A DNA stretch of 64,000 nucleotides from Pseudomonas orientalis (lineage in GTDB: Bacteria; Pseudomonadota; Gammaproteobacteria; Pseudomonadales; Pseudomonadaceae): positions 310,001 through 374,000 of the forward strand of contig NZ_JYLM01000002.1 of assembly GCF_001439815.1 (NCBI RefSeq), read 5' to 3'. The translations under genes were made by a program, and so were the position numbers. Positions 27,009-36,222 of this stretch are shown here, one piece after another. Within the stretch, counting starts at the first letter, position 1. Every line of letters begins with the position of its first letter. A model generated the notes under the pieces. That model was given only the letters and a program-made list of their open reading frames with translations, searched no databases and had not been told where the DNA came from.

Positions 27009-28040
27009 ATGTCTGCGCAGTCTCCAGAAATTGCCACGGCCCTCATCAGCTTCACTGAGCTGGTGGGATTGCTCCAGCGGATTTTCGTCAGGCACGGCAC
27101 CTCGCCAGAAGTGGCGGCGATCCTTGCACACAACTGCGCGAGCGCCGAACGTGATGGCGCCCACAGCCACGGTGTTTTTCGCATCCCCGGTTACCTGTCG
27201 ACCCTGGCCAGCGGCTGGGTCAATGGCACTGCCGTGCCCACGGTCAGCGATGTGGCCTCAGGCTTCGTAAGGGTCGATGCCGGCAATGGGTTTGCCCAGC
27301 CGGCCCTGGCGGCGGCGCGTGCGTTGCTGGTGAGCAAGGCCCGCAGCGCCGGCATTGCGTTGTTGGCGATCCATAATTCCCATCACTTTGCCGCGTTGTG
27401 GCCGGACGTCGAACCGTTCGCCGAAGAAGGGCTGGTGGCGCTCAGTGTGGTCAATAGCATGACATGCGTGGTGCCCCATGGGGCCGACCGGCCACTTTTT
27501 GGCACCAATCCCATCGCGTTCGCGGCGCCGCAGGCAGATGGCGCACCGATCGTGTTCGACCTGGCCACCAGTGCCATCGCCCATGGTGATGTGCAGATCG
27601 CCGCGCGCAAAGGTGAGCGCCTGCCGCCGGGCATGGGCGTGGACAGCCTGGGTCAGCCCACCCAGGACCCGAAAGCCATTCTGGAAGGTGGCGCGCTGTT
27701 GCCGTTTGGCGGGCACAAAGGTTCGGCGTTGTCGATGATGGTCGAGTTGCTGGCGGCGGCGCTGACCGGCGGCAATTTTTCGTTCGAATTCAGTTGGGCC
27801 GACCATCCGGGGGCGCGTACGCCGTGGACAGGACAGTTATTGATTGTGATCGATCCGAGCAAGACCGCCGGGCAAAACTTTGCCGAGCGCAGCCATGAAC
27901 TGGTGCGGCAGATGCATGCGGCGGGGTTGCGGCGGTTGCCGGGGGATCGGCGCCATCGCGCACGGGCAAAATCGCTGGAAACAGGCATAGAACTGCCGGT
28001 GCAGGAGCTGAACCAGCTTCAGGAATGGGCGGGGGATTGA
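27009..28040 (+). CDS. dpkA: Delta-1-piperideine-2-carboxylate / pyrroline-2-carboxylate reductase
   Basis: An NADPH-dependent reductase of the malate/L-lactate dehydrogenase (Ldh2) fold that reduces cyclic imines from D-lysine and D-proline catabolism to L-pipecolate and L-proline. 343 residues from ATG 27009 (MSAQSPEIATALISF, ribosome binding site GGAG); the frame is open further upstream but without family similarity. The conserved block ERDGAHSHGVFRIPGYLSTLASGWV, the catalytic region HNSHHFAALWPDVEPFAEEGLVALSVVNSMTCVVPHG and GGALLPFGGHKGSALSMMVELLAAALTGG match DpkA of P. putida and P. syringae closely. The gene appears monocistronic. Confidence 0.9.
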   Translation: MSAQSPEIATALISFTELVGLLQRIFVRHGTSPEVAAILAHNCASAERDGAHSHGVFRIPGYLSTLASGWVNGTAVPTVSDVASGFVRVDAGNGFAQPALAAARALLVSKARSAGIALLAIHNSHHFAALWPDVEPFAEEGLVALSVVNSMTCVVPHGADRPLFGTNPIAFAAPQADGAPIVFDLATSAIAHGDVQIAARKGERLPPGMGVDSLGQPTQDPKAILEGGALLPFGGHKGSALSMMVELLAAALTGGNFSFEFSWADHPGARTPWTGQLLIVIDPSKTAGQNFAERSHELVRQMHAAGLRRLPGDRRHRARAKSLETGIELPVQELNQLQEWAGD

Positions 28041-28095
28041 ACACGGGTGCGAGGGTGCCGGCAGACATACTAGGATTCAGCAAACAATGAAACCC

Positions 28096-28127
28096 AATGT
28101 GGGAGGGTGCAAGCCCCCTCCCACATT
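28096..28127. repeat. Single REP hairpin between convergent genes
   Basis: AATGTGGGAGGG and CCCTCCCACATT form a perfect 12-bp stem with an 8-base loop. It lies between the stops of dpkA (plus) and the DUF883 gene (minus), and could serve as a bidirectional terminator. It belongs to the same REP family as the larger REPINs in this window. Confidence 0.75.
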
Positions 28128-28168
28128 TATACCGAGTTCCAGCTTTGAATCAGCGCAACCCGTACCGG

Positions 28169-28489
28169 TCAGTTACGACGACCCAGCAGCAGGCCTACCA
28201 CCAGGCCAAAGCCTGCGGAAATGGCCACGGTCTGCCAGGGGTGACCACCGATGTAGGTTTCGGTGGCATCCACAACGGGCTTGCTGCGCTCACGGACATT
28301 GGACACCGAGTCCAGCGCTTGCTTGAGTTTGATGGCGACCTGCTCGCGCAGGGTTTCGCCTTCCTCGCCCACCAGGGATGCGCTGCTCTTGAGCAGTTTG
28401 TCGGATTCTTCGATCAGCGAAGTCAGTTCGCTGAAGGCTTGATCCTTGATTTGTTCTTCGACGGCTTGGGCGGCGGTTTTGCGGGCCAT
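28169..28489 (-). CDS. DUF883 / ElaB-YqjD-type membrane-anchored protein
   Basis: A 106-residue protein from ATG 28489 (MARKTAAQAVEEQIKDQAFS, ribosome binding site AAGGAG). A long helical, charged N-terminal region (SELTSLIEESDKLLKSSASLVGEEGETLREQVAIKLKQAL) is followed by a single C-terminal membrane segment (WQTVAISAGFGLVVGLLLGRRN). This is the ElaB/YqjD arrangement; in E. coli YqjD anchors to the inner membrane by this tail and associates with stationary-phase ribosomes. A similar role is inferred only from the family. Confidence 0.88.
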   Translation of the reverse strand: MARKTAAQAVEEQIKDQAFSELTSLIEESDKLLKSSASLVGEEGETLREQVAIKLKQALDSVSNVRERSKPVVDATETYIGGHPWQTVAISAGFGLVVGLLLGRRN

Positions 28490-28651
28490 GTGTGACTCCT
28501 TGCAAGTGAATGTGGCAGTGAACAATGGAGTGTCGGGCGCCGGCAAAAGTTGCAGTTATTTTGCTGGCCGCCCATTTGCGGCAAAATCCAAATCGGGTCC
28601 TTTGGACCTACAGTGTAAGATGTCCCTTATTTGTGCAGCAGGTAATTCACC

Positions 28652-28906
28652 ATGAGCTTCAATCTCGCCAACAAGACCCTCGCCGAACGCGCCGAGCTGG
28701 AAGATGAAAAGTCCCGTCTCTACGACCTGTGGCAAACCAACCTGGGCAAGGCCAAGGGCGAAGCCGCGCGGTTGTTCGGGGAGCGCGCCAAGCGCAAGGG
28801 CAAATGGGCCGAATGGGTGCGTGCCGAACTTGACGGCATGTCGCCGCCGGAGTTTTCCAACATGGTGCGCAGTGAAGTCAACAAGCTGATGGCAGCGGCT
28901 AAATAA
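28652..28906 (+). CDS. Conserved hypothetical protein (84 residues)
   Basis: A small, highly charged, mostly helical cytosolic protein: MSFNLANKTLAERAELEDEKSRLYDLWQTNLGKAKGEAARLFGERAKRKGKWAEWVRAELDGMSPPEFSNMVRSEVNKLMAAAK. There are many Lys/Arg and Glu residues and three conserved-looking Trp. It has no signal or membrane segment. It overlaps the end of the convergent LysR-type gene by 8 bases. I do not recognise a characterised function; the basic, aromatic central part (AKRKGKWAEWVRAELD) could bind nucleic acid, which is speculative. Confidence 0.72.
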   Translation: MSFNLANKTLAERAELEDEKSRLYDLWQTNLGKAKGEAARLFGERAKRKGKWAEWVRAELDGMSPPEFSNMVRSEVNKLMAAAK

Positions 28907-29819
28907 AGCACGCCTCAATCGCCTCACGCACCTTAAGCAGCAAAGGGTCGAGCTGGGCCTGGGTGCGCCAGCCCAGCTCCACCGGATAGCGCGGCAAAGC
29001 CAGCGGGCAGGCCAGCACGCGCAAGCCGGTCAGGCGGGCGATGGCCTCGGCGGCGTGCCCGGGGATCGTCGCCACCGCCGTGCTGCCCTTGAGCAGAAAG
29101 GCCAACGCGGCAAAGTGGCTGGTGGAGGCACACACCTGGCGGCTCAAGCCGTGCGCCGCCAAGCCTTCATCGGTAATGCCGATAAACCCGCCCGACGACA
29201 CCAGCACATGCTCGCGCGCGACGAACTCCGTCAGGTCGATCCGTTGCTGGCCGGGCGCCAGGCTGTCCGGGTCCACCAGGCAGCGGTAGTCACCTTCGCC
29301 GAGCACTTGCCGACTCAGGCGCCGCTCGGCAAAACCGCCGGCGGTGATGGCCAGGTCCAGGCTGCGGTCGAGCAGGGCGTCGGCGACGATCTGGCTGTGG
29401 GTCTGGCGGAAAATCACCCGCAGTTTCGGCAGGCGCTGTGCGACGCTGTCGATCAGTCGACGACCGTAGGCAATCTCGAAGTCGTCCGACAGCCCCAGCA
29501 CCACGGAGCGGCCCTGATAATTCGGGCTCTGCGGGTTGATCATCGCCAGGCTTTGGCGACAGCGGTCCAGTGCTTCGCTGATGACTGGTTTCAACTGATT
29601 GGCGCGCGTCGTCGGCGCCAGTCCCCGTCCCGTGCGCACAAATAGCTGATCGGCGTACAACTCGCGCAAACGCCGCAAACCGGCGCTGATTGCCGATTGG
29701 GTGACCCCCAGGCGCAACGCTGCGCGGCTGGCGCTGGACTCGTCATGCAGGGCCTCGAAGGTTTTGAGCAGGTTCAGGTCGACCTGGGCGATATTTATAT
29801 GGCTCATATCATTTAGCAC
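28899..29819 (-). CDS. LysR-family transcriptional regulator (divergent from nitrilase)
   Basis: A 306-residue LysR-type regulator. The N-terminal winged helix-turn-helix is VDLNLLKTFEALHDESSASRAALRLGVTQSAISAGLRRLRELYADQLFVRTGRGLAPT (about residues 13-70), followed by a periplasmic-binding-protein-like effector domain. It is transcribed away from the nitrilase gene with a 71-base gap, the classic layout for a LysR protein that controls its divergent neighbour and itself. The inducer is likely a nitrile or its product, by inference. ATG 29805 (MSHINIAQVDL) is an alternative start to 29819. Confidence 0.9.
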   Translation of the reverse strand: MLNDMSHINIAQVDLNLLKTFEALHDESSASRAALRLGVTQSAISAGLRRLRELYADQLFVRTGRGLAPTTRANQLKPVISEALDRCRQSLAMINPQSPNYQGRSVVLGLSDDFEIAYGRRLIDSVAQRLPKLRVIFRQTHSQIVADALLDRSLDLAITAGGFAERRLSRQVLGEGDYRCLVDPDSLAPGQQRIDLTEFVAREHVLVSSGGFIGITDEGLAAHGLSRQVCASTSHFAALAFLLKGSTAVATIPGHAAEAIARLTGLRVLACPLALPRYPVELGWRTQAQLDPLLLKVREAIEACFI

Positions 29820-29890
29820 TGAGGTGGGCTTTATTCATGATCGAGCCTGGCCGGAGAATGGGCAACCCCCATTGATTCGGAGTGATCGTG

Positions 29891-30817
29891 ATGCCTGTTT
29901 CTACCGTGGCTGCTTTACAAATTGGCGCACTGCCGGGCGGCAAGGCCGAAACCCTGGAACAGATCCTGGCCTATGAGGGCGACATCCAGCGCAGCGGCGC
30001 GCAATTGGTGGTGATGCCCGAGGCGCTGCTGGGCGGCTATCCCAAAGGTGAAGGGTTCGGTACTCAGTTGGGGTATCGCCTGCCCGAGGGGCGTGAAGCC
30101 TTTGCGCGCTATTTTGCCAATGCTATCGACGTACCCGGCGTCGAAACTGAGGTATTGGCCGGGTTATCCGCGCGCACCGGCGCCAGCCTGGTGCTCGGCG
30201 TGATCGAGCGCAGTGGCAGCACTTTGTATTGCACCGTACTGTATTTCGAGCCCACAGGCGGGCTGGTGGCCAAACACCGCAAGCTGATGCCCACCGGCAC
30301 CGAACGGCTGATCTGGGGCAAGGGCGATGGCTCCACGTTGCCGGTGGTCGACACGGCGGTAGGGCGGATCGGCGGCGCGGTGTGCTGGGAAAATATGATG
30401 CCGCTGCTGCGCACGGCCATGTATGCCAAGGGCGTGCAAGTGTGGTGCGCGCCGACCGTGGACGAGCGCGAGATGTGGCAGGTGAGCATGCGCCACGTGG
30501 CCCATGAAGGGCGCTGCTTTGTGGTGAGCGCCTGCCAGGTGCAGGCCTCGCCCGAGGCGTTGGGCGTGGACATTGCCAACTGGCCGGCGGATCGAGCGTT
30601 GATTGCCGGTGGCAGCGTGATCATCGGGCCGATGGGCGACATTCTTGCCGGGCCGCTGGTGGGTGAAGCGGGGCTGTTGACGGCGCGGATTGATACCGAT
30701 GAGTTGGTGCGGGCACGCTACGACTATGACGTGGTGGGGCATTACGCCAGGCCGGATGTTTTTGAGCTGACGGTGGACGAGCGCGCCAAGCCTGGGGTGC
30801 GCTCTATCACTGACTAA
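29891..30817 (+). CDS. Nitrilase
   Basis: A carbon-nitrogen hydrolase converting a nitrile to a carboxylic acid plus ammonia. 308 residues. The catalytic triad is visible: Glu44 ([14 protein letters not shown]), Lys131 ([15 protein letters not shown]) and Cys165 ([23 protein letters not shown]). The CWENXMP context is that of true nitrilases (EC 3.5.5.-) rather than amidases. ATG 29891 is preceded by GGAGTG; an in-frame GTG at 29882 is less likely. It is probably controlled by the divergent LysR-type regulator. Arylacetonitrilase and aliphatic nitrilase activities are both possible; the sequence alone does not decide the substrate. Confidence 0.93.
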   Translation: MPVSTVAALQIGALPGGKAETLEQILAYEGDIQRSGAQLVVMPEALLGGYPKGEGFGTQLGYRLPEGREAFARYFANAIDVPGVETEVLAGLSARTGASLVLGVIERSGSTLYCTVLYFEPTGGLVAKHRKLMPTGTERLIWGKGDGSTLPVVDTAVGRIGGAVCWENMMPLLRTAMYAKGVQVWCAPTVDEREMWQVSMRHVAHEGRCFVVSACQVQASPEALGVDIANWPADRALIAGGSVIIGPMGDILAGPLVGEAGLLTARIDTDELVRARYDYDVVGHYARPDVFELTVDERAKPGVRSITD

Positions 30818-30827
30818 ACGCGGTTAA

Positions 30828-30897
30828 AAATGTGGGAGGGGGCTTGCTCCCGATGGCGGCCTCAGGACCGACTAGGATTTTGTGTCGATCCCGGTTC
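30828..30897. repeat. Extra left end of the structured element (tandem partial copy)
   Basis: About 70 bases beginning AAATGTGGGAGGGGGCTTGC that repeat the first 70 bases of the adjoining element with roughly 85 percent identity, ending where the full copy starts at 30898. It lies 11 bases past the nitrilase stop. Confidence 0.8.
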
Positions 30898-31340
30898 AAA
30901 TGTGGGAGGGGGCTTGCCCCCGATGGCGGCCTCAGAGCCGACCAGGATGCTGGATCGGACCGAGTACATATCCGTTTCTGCGGTAACGGCCACTTAGGGT
31001 TCCGCTTTTACAGCGGCTCACTTTTGAAAAGCGCAAAAGTAAGCAAAACGCTCTTGCCCCACCACTCGGCACCTCGCTTGGGCTCGGTGTGCCCGAACGC
31101 AGGCTTGAATCCGTGGGCCGCCGCCACGCGCCATCCATGGCGCGGGGCGGCTAACCCGGCGTCCTGCCGGGTTACCCACGAATTCAAGCCTGCGTTCGGC
31201 CAGCGTGGTTTAACGGGGCGCCTAAGATCAAGATCAAAAGCAAGAGCAAGAGCGACTCGCTGCGCATCGTGGTTAGCGTTGGCCGCTACAGAGTTGTGTA
31301 GATACCAATGCTCATCGGGGGCAAGCCCCCTCCCACATTT
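30898..31340. repeat. Structured REP-bounded element, copy 2 (most complete)
   Basis: A 443-bp element with perfect 28-bp terminal inverted repeats (30898-30925 and 31313-31340) of REP sequence. Inside, 24-bp arms (31094-31117 and 31175-31198, one mismatch) enclose the hairpins CGCGCCA/TGGCGCG and AACCCGGC/GCCGGGTT. A smaller stem ACTTTTG/CAAAAGT lies upstream near 31020, and a GATCAA/GAGCAA tract near 31225-31253. Together with the 70-base partial repeat it fills the gap between the nitrilase and lipoprotein genes; no coding region is supported. It is about 70-80 percent alike to the other two copies by eye. Confidence 0.88.
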
Positions 31341-31366
31341 GATTTTCAGCGTTTGTTGCCCGTCGT

Positions 31367-31828
31367 TCACCAGGTGGCGGTGTTGGGCAAATCCAGCGTG
31401 CCACGTTCCACAAAACGCATCGTCCCGAACAACCCGCCCGCCAGCTTGCCCCGCAGCACATACGGCAGGTTGTTCAGGCTCTGGGTCTGGCTCAGGCCCA
31501 GGGTCTGGCGCAATACGCTAAACGCCGAAACACTCACCGGCACCATCAGCACCGTCTCGGAGAAACGCGGGATGCTGCCCGCCTGGTCACTCACCCCGGA
31601 CGCCAGCGGCCGGCCGTTGACCTCCAGGTCCAGGGCCACGCCGTTGTAGTCGATCGCCGTTTCATTGGGGTTCTGCACCCGCAGCTTGACGGCGAAGCGC
31701 ACTTCCAGGTCCTGGCTTTGCAGCGGTTCGATGCCGACCACGTTGATGTTGACCGGATCGCGATTGGGGAACAGCGCGCAGGCGCTCAAGGTCAGCAACA
31801 ACAGCGATAGAACCATGAGTTTGCGCAT
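31367..31828 (-). CDS. WHy/LEA14-domain lipoprotein
   Basis: A 153-residue lipoprotein: MRKLMVLSLLLLTLSACALF contains the lipobox LSAC, with Cys17 as the lipidated residue. The mature protein is one LEA-type-2/WHy domain (VNINVVGIEPLQSQDLEVRFAVKLRVQNPNETAIDYNGVALDLEVNGRPLASGVSDQ), a fold linked to desiccation and stress tolerance. It is probably anchored in the outer membrane. The gene follows the xanthine permease gene by 12 bases on the same strand, so both are likely co-transcribed, although the functions do not obviously connect. Confidence 0.88.
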   Translation of the reverse strand: MRKLMVLSLLLLTLSACALFPNRDPVNINVVGIEPLQSQDLEVRFAVKLRVQNPNETAIDYNGVALDLEVNGRPLASGVSDQAGSIPRFSETVLMVPVSVSAFSVLRQTLGLSQTQSLNNLPYVLRGKLAGGLFGTMRFVERGTLDLPNTATW

Positions 31829-31840
31829 CTGAAAGAGCCT

Positions 31841-33271
31841 CTAGCGTTTGGTGACGTCCGGGTCCTGCATGACCTTGAGGGTCGAGGACTCCGGATCGAA
31901 TTCATCTTCTTCCAGCTCTATGAACTCTTCGGGCAGGAAAATGTTCAGCAGGATGGCACAGAACGCCCCCACGGTAATCGGCGACTCGAAGATGTTGTGC
32001 AGCGCCTTGGGCAAGTCGCGCAGCACTTCGGGCACGGCGGCAACGCCCAGGCCCATGCCTAAGGAAATCGCCACGATCAGTACGTTGCGTCGATGCAGAC
32101 CGGCTTCGGCGAGGATCTTTATACCCGCCACGGCCACGGTACCGAACATGATCAGCGTCGCGCCGCCCAGCACCGGCTTGGGCATCAGTTGCAGCACCGC
32201 GCCGATCATCGGGAACAGCCCGAGCAGCACCAGCAGGCCGGCGATGAAGTAGGCTACGTAGCGGCTGGCCACGCCGGTCAGTTGGATCACGCCGTTGTTC
32301 TGGGCGAAGGTCACCATCGGCAGGCTGTTGAAGGTGGCCGCCATGGCCGAGTTGAGGCCGTCGGCGAGCAGGCCGGACTTGATGCGCTTGATATACAGCG
32401 GGCCTTTGACCGGCTGCTGGGAAATCATCGAATTGGCGGTCAGGTCACCGGCGGCTTCGAGCGGCGAAATCAGGAAAATCACCGCCACCGGGATAAACGC
32501 CACCCAGTCGAACGAGAAGCCGTACTTGAACGGCACCGGCACGCTGATCAATGGCACCTGGGGCAGGGCGCTCATGTCGACACGCCCCAGCCACCAGGCC
32601 ACGACAAAGCCCAGGGTCAGGCCGATCACGATTGAGCCCAGGCGCAGGAACGGGTTGTCGAAGCGGTTGAGCACCACGATGGTCAGCAGCACCAGCGCCG
32701 CCAGACCCATATTGCTTGCCGCGCCGAGATCGCCGGCGCCGAAACCGCCGGCCATGTCGGTCACCGCGACCTTGATCAACGACAGCCCCATCAAGGTAAT
32801 GATGGTGCCGGTGACCACCGGGGTGATCAGCTTGCGCAGCTTGCCGATGAACTGGCTGAGCACCACTTCGATGAAGGCTGCGAAAAAACAGATGCCAAAG
32901 ATCGTCGAGAGGATTTCATCGGTACCGCCGCCCCGCGCCTTGACCATGAAGCCGGCGCTGAGAATCACGCTGATAAAGGAAAAACTGGTGCCCTGCAGGC
33001 ATAACAGGCCCGAGCCGATGGGGCCGAACGTGCGCGCCTGCACGAAGGTGCCGAGCCCCGAGACGAACAACGCCATGCTCACCAGATACGGCACTTCGCT
33101 CTCCAGGCCCAGCACGCCACCGACGATCAGGGTCGGGGTGATGATGCCGACGAAGCTCGCCAGCACATGCTGCAAGGCGGCAAATATCGCCGCCGTGAAG
33201 TGCGGACGGTCTTCCAGGCCGTAGATCAGGTCGGATTTATAGCGCGGGCGGGGGGCTTGAGCGTCAGACAA
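31841..33271 (-). CDS. NCS2-family xanthine/uracil permease
   Basis: A 476-residue inner-membrane proton symporter of the nucleobase-cation symporter-2 family. It resembles E. coli XanP: SDLIYGLEDRPHFTAAIFAALQHVLASFVGIITPTL, GPIGSGLLCLQGTSFSFI, TVGAFCAILLNIFLP, and the signature FAQNNGVIQLTGVASRYVAYFIAGLLVLLGLFP. About 12-14 membrane segments are expected. The motif SPLEAAGDLTANSMISQQPV contains the Glu of the substrate-binding helix. The conserved QNNGVIQLTGVASR strongly suggests a purine (xanthine or urate) rather than uracil substrate, by family knowledge. A charged C-terminal tail (EEFIELEEDEFDPESS) is present. Confidence 0.9.
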   Translation of the reverse strand: MSDAQAPRPRYKSDLIYGLEDRPHFTAAIFAALQHVLASFVGIITPTLIVGGVLGLESEVPYLVSMALFVSGLGTFVQARTFGPIGSGLLCLQGTSFSFISVILSAGFMVKARGGGTDEILSTIFGICFFAAFIEVVLSQFIGKLRKLITPVVTGTIITLMGLSLIKVAVTDMAGGFGAGDLGAASNMGLAALVLLTIVVLNRFDNPFLRLGSIVIGLTLGFVVAWWLGRVDMSALPQVPLISVPVPFKYGFSFDWVAFIPVAVIFLISPLEAAGDLTANSMISQQPVKGPLYIKRIKSGLLADGLNSAMAATFNSLPMVTFAQNNGVIQLTGVASRYVAYFIAGLLVLLGLFPMIGAVLQLMPKPVLGGATLIMFGTVAVAGIKILAEAGLHRRNVLIVAISLGMGLGVAAVPEVLRDLPKALHNIFESPITVGAFCAILLNIFLPEEFIELEEDEFDPESSTLKVMQDPDVTKR

Positions 33272-33503
33272 AATGAGGGCTCGGGTCGGAAAATGGAGGC
33301 GCAGGATGCCAGAAACGGCCAGTCGTCAGAAGTGTAATAAATTATTTATAAAGCGCCCTGCATAAAACTTCGACATCAGCCGATACCCCGTATAGGCCCA
33401 CCTAACCATTCTAAAACGGGCGGCCAAGGTCTGGGCAGTGCGTTGGCGCTGACGGATCGATTCGCGGCAGACGCTGGCAACATCACTTCTGAGAGCCCCC
33501 CCT

Positions 33504-35129
33504 ATGTCCCTCCGTCATCTCAATATCGCCCCTCGCGCATTTCTCGGGTTCGCCTTCATCGCAGTTCTGGTGGTCATTTTGGGGGTGTTTGCGGTCAACC
33601 GCATGACTCTGATGCGCCAGGCTTCGCTGGACATGAGCACCAATCAGTTGCCCAGCGTGACGTACCTGGGGCATATGACGGAAAACGTGTTGCGCATGCG
33701 CATCCTGTCCTTTCGCGTGCTGGTCAACCGTGAGCCGGCTGCCCTGCAGGAAGCCGAAACCCGCATCGGCGTGCTGGTCGACAAGGTCAGGGCGGCGCAG
33801 ACCCATTACGCCGCGTTGCCGGCAGGTACCGAAGAGGCGGTTCTGTACAAGGCCTTTGCGACGACCCTGGACAACTACGTCAAGGCCCAGGCCGACATGA
33901 TTGCCCTGTCCAAGCAAGACAAGGTCGATGAAACGCGCGCCTTGATCAACAGCCGTATCAAGGAAGGCACCGACCAGATGGGCGAGCAGTTGAACAAACT
34001 GATCGCCCTCAACGCCGCTGGCGCCAAGGCCGCCGATGCCCAGGCCGAACACAGTTACGAAGCGGCCATTACCGGCGTCATCGTGGTGTCGGTCGCCGCT
34101 GCGTTGCTGACGGTGTTGCTGGCCTGGCTGCTGACCCGCAGCATCGTCACGCCGTTGCGCAAGGCCGTGCAAGCGGCTGAAAGCATCGCCGGCGGCAACC
34201 TGACCGCAGCCATCGGGGACGACGGCAAGGACGAACCGGCGCGCCTGATCAGTGCCTTGTCGGCCATGCAGGCCAACCTGCGCCAGACCATCCAGCACAT
34301 TGCGGGCTCGGCCACGCAGCTGGCGTCCGCTGCCGAAGAGCTGAGCGCGGTCACCGAGGAAGCCTCCAAAGGCTTGCAGCAACAGAACAATGAAATCGAC
34401 CAGGCGGCTACGGCGGTCAATGAGATGACGGCGGCGGTGGAAGAAGTGGCGCGCAATGCGGTGTCCACGTCCGAAGCGTCCGGGCAGTCCAACCAGGCTG
34501 CGCGCGAAGGCCGCGACCGTGTGATGCAGACCGTGAGTGCGATCCAGACCATGACTCAGGACGTGCAAAACACTGCGGTGATGATCGAAGGCCTGGCCAC
34601 TCAGGGGCGCGACATCGGCAAGGTTCTCGACGTGATCCGCGCGATTGCCGAGCAGACCAACCTGCTGGCGCTCAACGCCGCGATCGAAGCGGCGCGCGCC
34701 GGTGAAGCCGGGCGTGGCTTTGCCGTGGTGGCCGACGAAGTGCGCGCATTGGCCCACCGCACGGCCCAGTCGACCCAGGAAATCGAAAAAATGGTCGCCG
34801 GTATCCAGAACGGCACCGGTGAAGCCGTGCAATCGATGCAGCAGAGCAACCAGCGCACCCAGAGCACCCTGGAAATGGCCCGCGCCGCCGGTGTTGCACT
34901 GGAGCAGATCACTCAGTCCATCAGCCTGATCAACGAACGCAACCTGGTGATCGCCAGTGCGTCCGAAGAACAGGCCCAGGTGTCGCGCGAGGTGGATCGC
35001 AACCTGATCAACATCCGCGACCTGGCGACCCAGTCGGCAGCAGGCGCCAACCAGACCAGCGCGGCCAGCCATGAGTTGTCACGCTTGGCGGTGGATCTGA
35101 ACGCGATGGTGGCCAAGTTCGTTATCTAG
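33504..35129 (+). CDS. Methyl-accepting chemotaxis protein
   Basis: A 541-residue inner-membrane chemoreceptor. The first membrane segment ([20 protein letters not shown], about 12-31) precedes a periplasmic four-helix-bundle ligand domain of about 160 residues. A second membrane segment ([22 protein letters not shown]) is followed by a HAMP domain and a cytoplasmic signalling domain with the invariant hairpin [47 protein letters not shown]. The ligand is unknown. The tail ends [10 protein letters not shown], without the NWETF pentapeptide used for CheR tethering. It stands alone, followed by a REPIN. Confidence 0.93.
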   Translation: MSLRHLNIAPRAFLGFAFIAVLVVILGVFAVNRMTLMRQASLDMSTNQLPSVTYLGHMTENVLRMRILSFRVLVNREPAALQEAETRIGVLVDKVRAAQTHYAALPAGTEEAVLYKAFATTLDNYVKAQADMIALSKQDKVDETRALINSRIKEGTDQMGEQLNKLIALNAAGAKAADAQAEHSYEAAITGVIVVSVAAALLTVLLAWLLTRSIVTPLRKAVQAAESIAGGNLTAAIGDDGKDEPARLISALSAMQANLRQTIQHIAGSATQLASAAEELSAVTEEASKGLQQQNNEIDQAATAVNEMTAAVEEVARNAVSTSEASGQSNQAAREGRDRVMQTVSAIQTMTQDVQNTAVMIEGLATQGRDIGKVLDVIRAIAEQTNLLALNAAIEAARAGEAGRGFAVVADEVRALAHRTAQSTQEIEKMVAGIQNGTGEAVQSMQQSNQRTQSTLEMARAAGVALEQITQSISLINERNLVIASASEEQAQVSREVDRNLINIRDLATQSAAGANQTSAASHELSRLAVDLNAMVAKFVI

Positions 35130-35147
35130 AACCTGAACTACGGTTCA

Positions 35148-35240
35148 AATGTGGGAGGGGGCTTGCCCCCGATGGCTGTGGGTCAGCTAAAAATTAACTG
35201 GCTGACACACTGCAATCGGGGGCAAGCCCCCTCCCACATT
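35148..35240. repeat. REPIN between MCP and kguD
   Basis: Two inverted REP units, AATGTGGGAGGGGGCTTGCC at the left and its complement at the right end, are separated by an inner stem GTCAGC/GCTGAC. It lies between the convergent chemoreceptor and kguD stops and may act as a bidirectional terminator. Confidence 0.85.
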
Positions 35241-35244
35241 GGGT

Positions 35245-36222
35245 TCACTGTTTCCACGCGGCCGCATTCACCAGATTCTGCGGCCGTTCGCCCGCCAACG
35301 CCTGCAACAGATTATCCACCGCACACCTAGCCATCGCCTCCCGCGTCTCATGGGTCGCGGAGCCGATATGCGGCGTGGCCACCACGTTGTTCAAGCGCAG
35401 CAGCGGGGACGCGTGGTCGAGCGGTTCTTTTTCGAACACATCCAGGCCGGCGGCGCGAATGGTGCGTTGTTGCAAGGCCTCGACCAGCGCCGCTTCGTCC
35501 ACCACCTTGCCCCGTGAAATGTTGATAAAGATCGTCTCCGGCCCCATCAGCGCAAATTCCTCGGCGCCGATCAACTTCTCGGTCTCAGCAGTGAGCGGCA
35601 AAGTCAGGCAGACAAAGTCAGCCTCTTTGAGCAGGTCCTGCAGGCTGCGGTACTGCGCGCCAAAGCGGGCTTCTACCGCAGGCTTGGGCGAATGGCTGTG
35701 GTAGATCACCGGCATGCCGAAGCCAAAGTGCCCGCGCTGGGCCAGGGCTTCGCCGATGCGACCCATGCCGATGATACCCAGGGTCTTGCCGTGCACATCA
35801 CTGCCAAAGTGCGCCGGGCCGATGTTCTTGCTCCATTGACCGGCGCGCACCATATCGGCCAGTTCCACTACGCGCCGGGCCGTCGCCAGGATCAGCGCGA
35901 AGCCGGTGTCGGCGGTGGTTTCGGTAAGCACGTCCGGCGTATTGCTGAGCAGGATGCCGCGTTGGGTGAGGTAGTCGATATCGTAGTTGTCGACGCCCAC
36001 CGAGACACTCGCCACGGCCTCCAGTTTGGGCGCCAGCTCGAGCAGCCCGGCATCCAGGCGCAGGCTGGCGCCCAGCAGCCCGTGGGCGCCCGGCAGGGCG
36101 TCGCGCAGGCGGGCCAGGCCGGTCTCGTCCAGTGCGTCGATCAGCGTCACGTCGGCCTGCTCATGCAGGCGAGCCATCAGCGGTGCGGAGAGTTTCTTGT
36201 ATAAAACCACGGATTTTTTCAT
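35245..36222 (-). CDS. kguD: 2-ketogluconate 6-phosphate reductase
   Basis: Reduces 2-keto-6-phosphogluconate to 6-phosphogluconate with NADPH, delivering periplasmically oxidised glucose to the Entner-Doudoroff pathway. 325 residues, D-isomer-specific 2-hydroxyacid dehydrogenase fold. The NAD(P)-binding motif GKTLGIIGMGRIGEALAQRG, the catalytic Arg in INISRGKVVDEAAL, the Glu in LDVFEKEPL and the His in TPHIGSATHETREAM are all present. It is the last gene of kguEKTD; its start overlaps the kguT stop by 4 bases. A REPIN lies directly after the stop. Confidence 0.94.
   Translation of the reverse strand: MKKSVVLYKKLSAPLMARLHEQADVTLIDALDETGLARLRDALPGAHGLLGASLRLDAGLLELAPKLEAVASVSVGVDNYDIDYLTQRGILLSNTPDVLTETTADTGFALILATARRVVELADMVRAGQWSKNIGPAHFGSDVHGKTLGIIGMGRIGEALAQRGHFGFGMPVIYHSHSPKPAVEARFGAQYRSLQDLLKEADFVCLTLPLTAETEKLIGAEEFALMGPETIFINISRGKVVDEAALVEALQQRTIRAAGLDVFEKEPLDHASPLLRLNNVVATPHIGSATHETREAMARCAVDNLLQALAGERPQNLVNAAAWKQ

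Noticed and set aside
35148..35240. Possible CRISPR-like or tandem array suggested by the recurring GTGGGAGG sequences
   Set aside because: The units are dispersed inverted pairs in separate intergenic gaps with no regular spacers and no cas genes; they are REPINs.
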